Positions 63,001-64,000 of a stretch of 64,000 bases of DNA are shown in pieces. The stretch is taken from assembly GCA_009869945.1 (NCBI GenBank), contig WIXG01000022.1, positions 186,001-250,000 on the forward strand, given 5' to 3'. Position 1 is the first letter of the stretch, and every line of letters begins with the position of its first letter. The position numbers and the translations under genes are program-made. This stretch comes from Mesaphorura yosii. Lineage: Eukaryota; Arthropoda; Collembola; Poduromorpha; Tullbergiidae. Under the pieces are notes generated by a model. It was not told the origin of the DNA. It ran no database searches and saw only the letters and a list, made by a program, of their open reading frames with translations.

Positions 63001-64000
63001 AGTGACCTAAATAAGAACAGGATGAAAGTGCGACAAGGTTGAAAAGATCAAGAGCAGTAAAAATAGGACGGATAACAATGGCATTTGGGCAACTGATAAT
63101 CAAACTAAATGCCAAAGGCAAGGCACGAGAAATATTCGTTCAGTTTCCACTTTACTTCTTGGCTCAGAATTTTAACATTTGAAGTCTGGCCTTGGATTCT
63201 TGTTTAGCGTAGGCCGGATCGCTGAGGGTCGGACGAAGAGGGCATTTGATTCGAAATATTTTAGAATGGCAGCCAAAGGTTTATGAGAGATTCAAATTAT
63301 ATTTTCCTTAATATACTTATAAAGTTTGGTTGTAAATCATGATATGACACGGGAATGATTTATACGAAGAAAGAAGGAGACGTAGAAGAAAAGAAGTCGG
63401 GTTGATTCCAACTTAATATAATAACCTTTATGTAATTTCGGTTCTGTTGCTCTGTTGTTCGTCCTCGAGTAAGCAACATTGTGTGAGTAACCTTGAATCC
63501 TTCACGTATTAATAATAAGCTCGGGGTAAGCCTTCTTTTTAGAAATTGAGCAATGCGCTGCCAACGTGGGGCTAATCCCGAAGTCAAAGTCGACGTAACC
63601 TAAAGCAACAATAATAACATTGTAACGTCAAGTAAAAAGCCGTGTTCTGTGTACTCTCGTTCTGCATGAGTCAGTCAGTCGGCGGCTGCATGAAACAACG
63701 AGTATGATGATTGAGATTTAATTGTGGGTTTCACCATTTTTTCGTGTTTTTTACCTCTCAACTTTTGATGAAATTATAGCTTCCAACTGCGCTCCGAACG
63801 CCGGAGAGGAAGCATGGAACAGTCAGACTTGAAATTGGAAGAATGCATGAAATGAGATTAGATTCGGGCCACTTTCAGCACATTTTACTCTGGAAAGGAG
63901 GAGACGAAGTCAGCAAAGGTTAAAATCTTTGAATTCGTTCCAGCAGTCAACGAAACCATTCTCCAGACCAATGAAATATGCTCTTTGCTGTTTTTCGTTC

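Larger units (their letters stand above)
56494..64000. other. Non-coding intergenic DNA, no gene seen
   Basis: No supported gene, RNA or mobile element to the window end. Small features are the GGTC tetramer run (58499-58524), a 14-base perfect AT palindrome (58400-58413) and the GGCA repeat (59988-60006). No Antp start (MSSYF-like) or second homeobox is visible. Confidence 0.5.

Overview
The window is a gene-poor stretch of an arthropod Hox cluster. It holds one recognisable coding exon, the homeobox-containing last exon of Ultrabithorax (Ubx) at 16252-16544 on the + strand. The encoded homeodomain matches Drosophila Ubx at all 60 positions as I remember that protein, and it is followed by the Ubx-type peptide [13 protein letters not shown]. 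The C-terminus lacks the insect poly-alanine tract, there is very long non-coding sequence, and recognisable transposons are absent. Together these suggest a non-insect pancrustacean, perhaps a branchiopod crustacean; this assignment is inference and species cannot be read from the sequence.

Layout. Positions 1-16251 are read as the large intron upstream of the Ubx homeobox exon. The YPWM-containing first exon is not visible and should lie left of the window. Positions 16252-16544 are the last coding part of Ubx, ending in TGA. The same frame then stays open for another 98 codons (16545-16841) and reads as a Ser/Thr/Asn/His/Tyr-rich low-complexity tail. Positions 16842 to about 20720 look like a long Ubx 3' UTR. 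Its distal part (19413-20420) is packed with seed matches to the Hox-cluster microRNAs iab-4 and iab-8, with possible proximal and distal poly(A) signals.

From about 21 kb to 64 kb I see no convincing protein-coding gene. By conserved Hox order and transcription direction this should be Ubx-Antp intergenic DNA. It contains several regulatory-looking blocks: a PRE-like group of PHO, GAGA and Zeste motifs (40210-40305), a possible leader exon ending in a good splice donor (46790-47151), a GC-rich block of consecutive perfect hairpins (48489-48665), and a dense cluster of TTTACG/CGTAAA cores (48945-49980) resembling posterior-Hox (Abd-B type) sites. Short pentamer, tetramer and hexamer tandem repeats are scattered throughout.

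How the parts fit: Ubx is made from an upstream exon spliced to the homeobox exon. Its message probably ends in a long microRNA-regulated 3' UTR, so more posterior parts of the complex (iab-4/iab-8) can repress Ubx after transcription. The flanking DNA probably carries cis-regulatory elements. All calls except the Ubx exon are motif-based and carry lower confidence.
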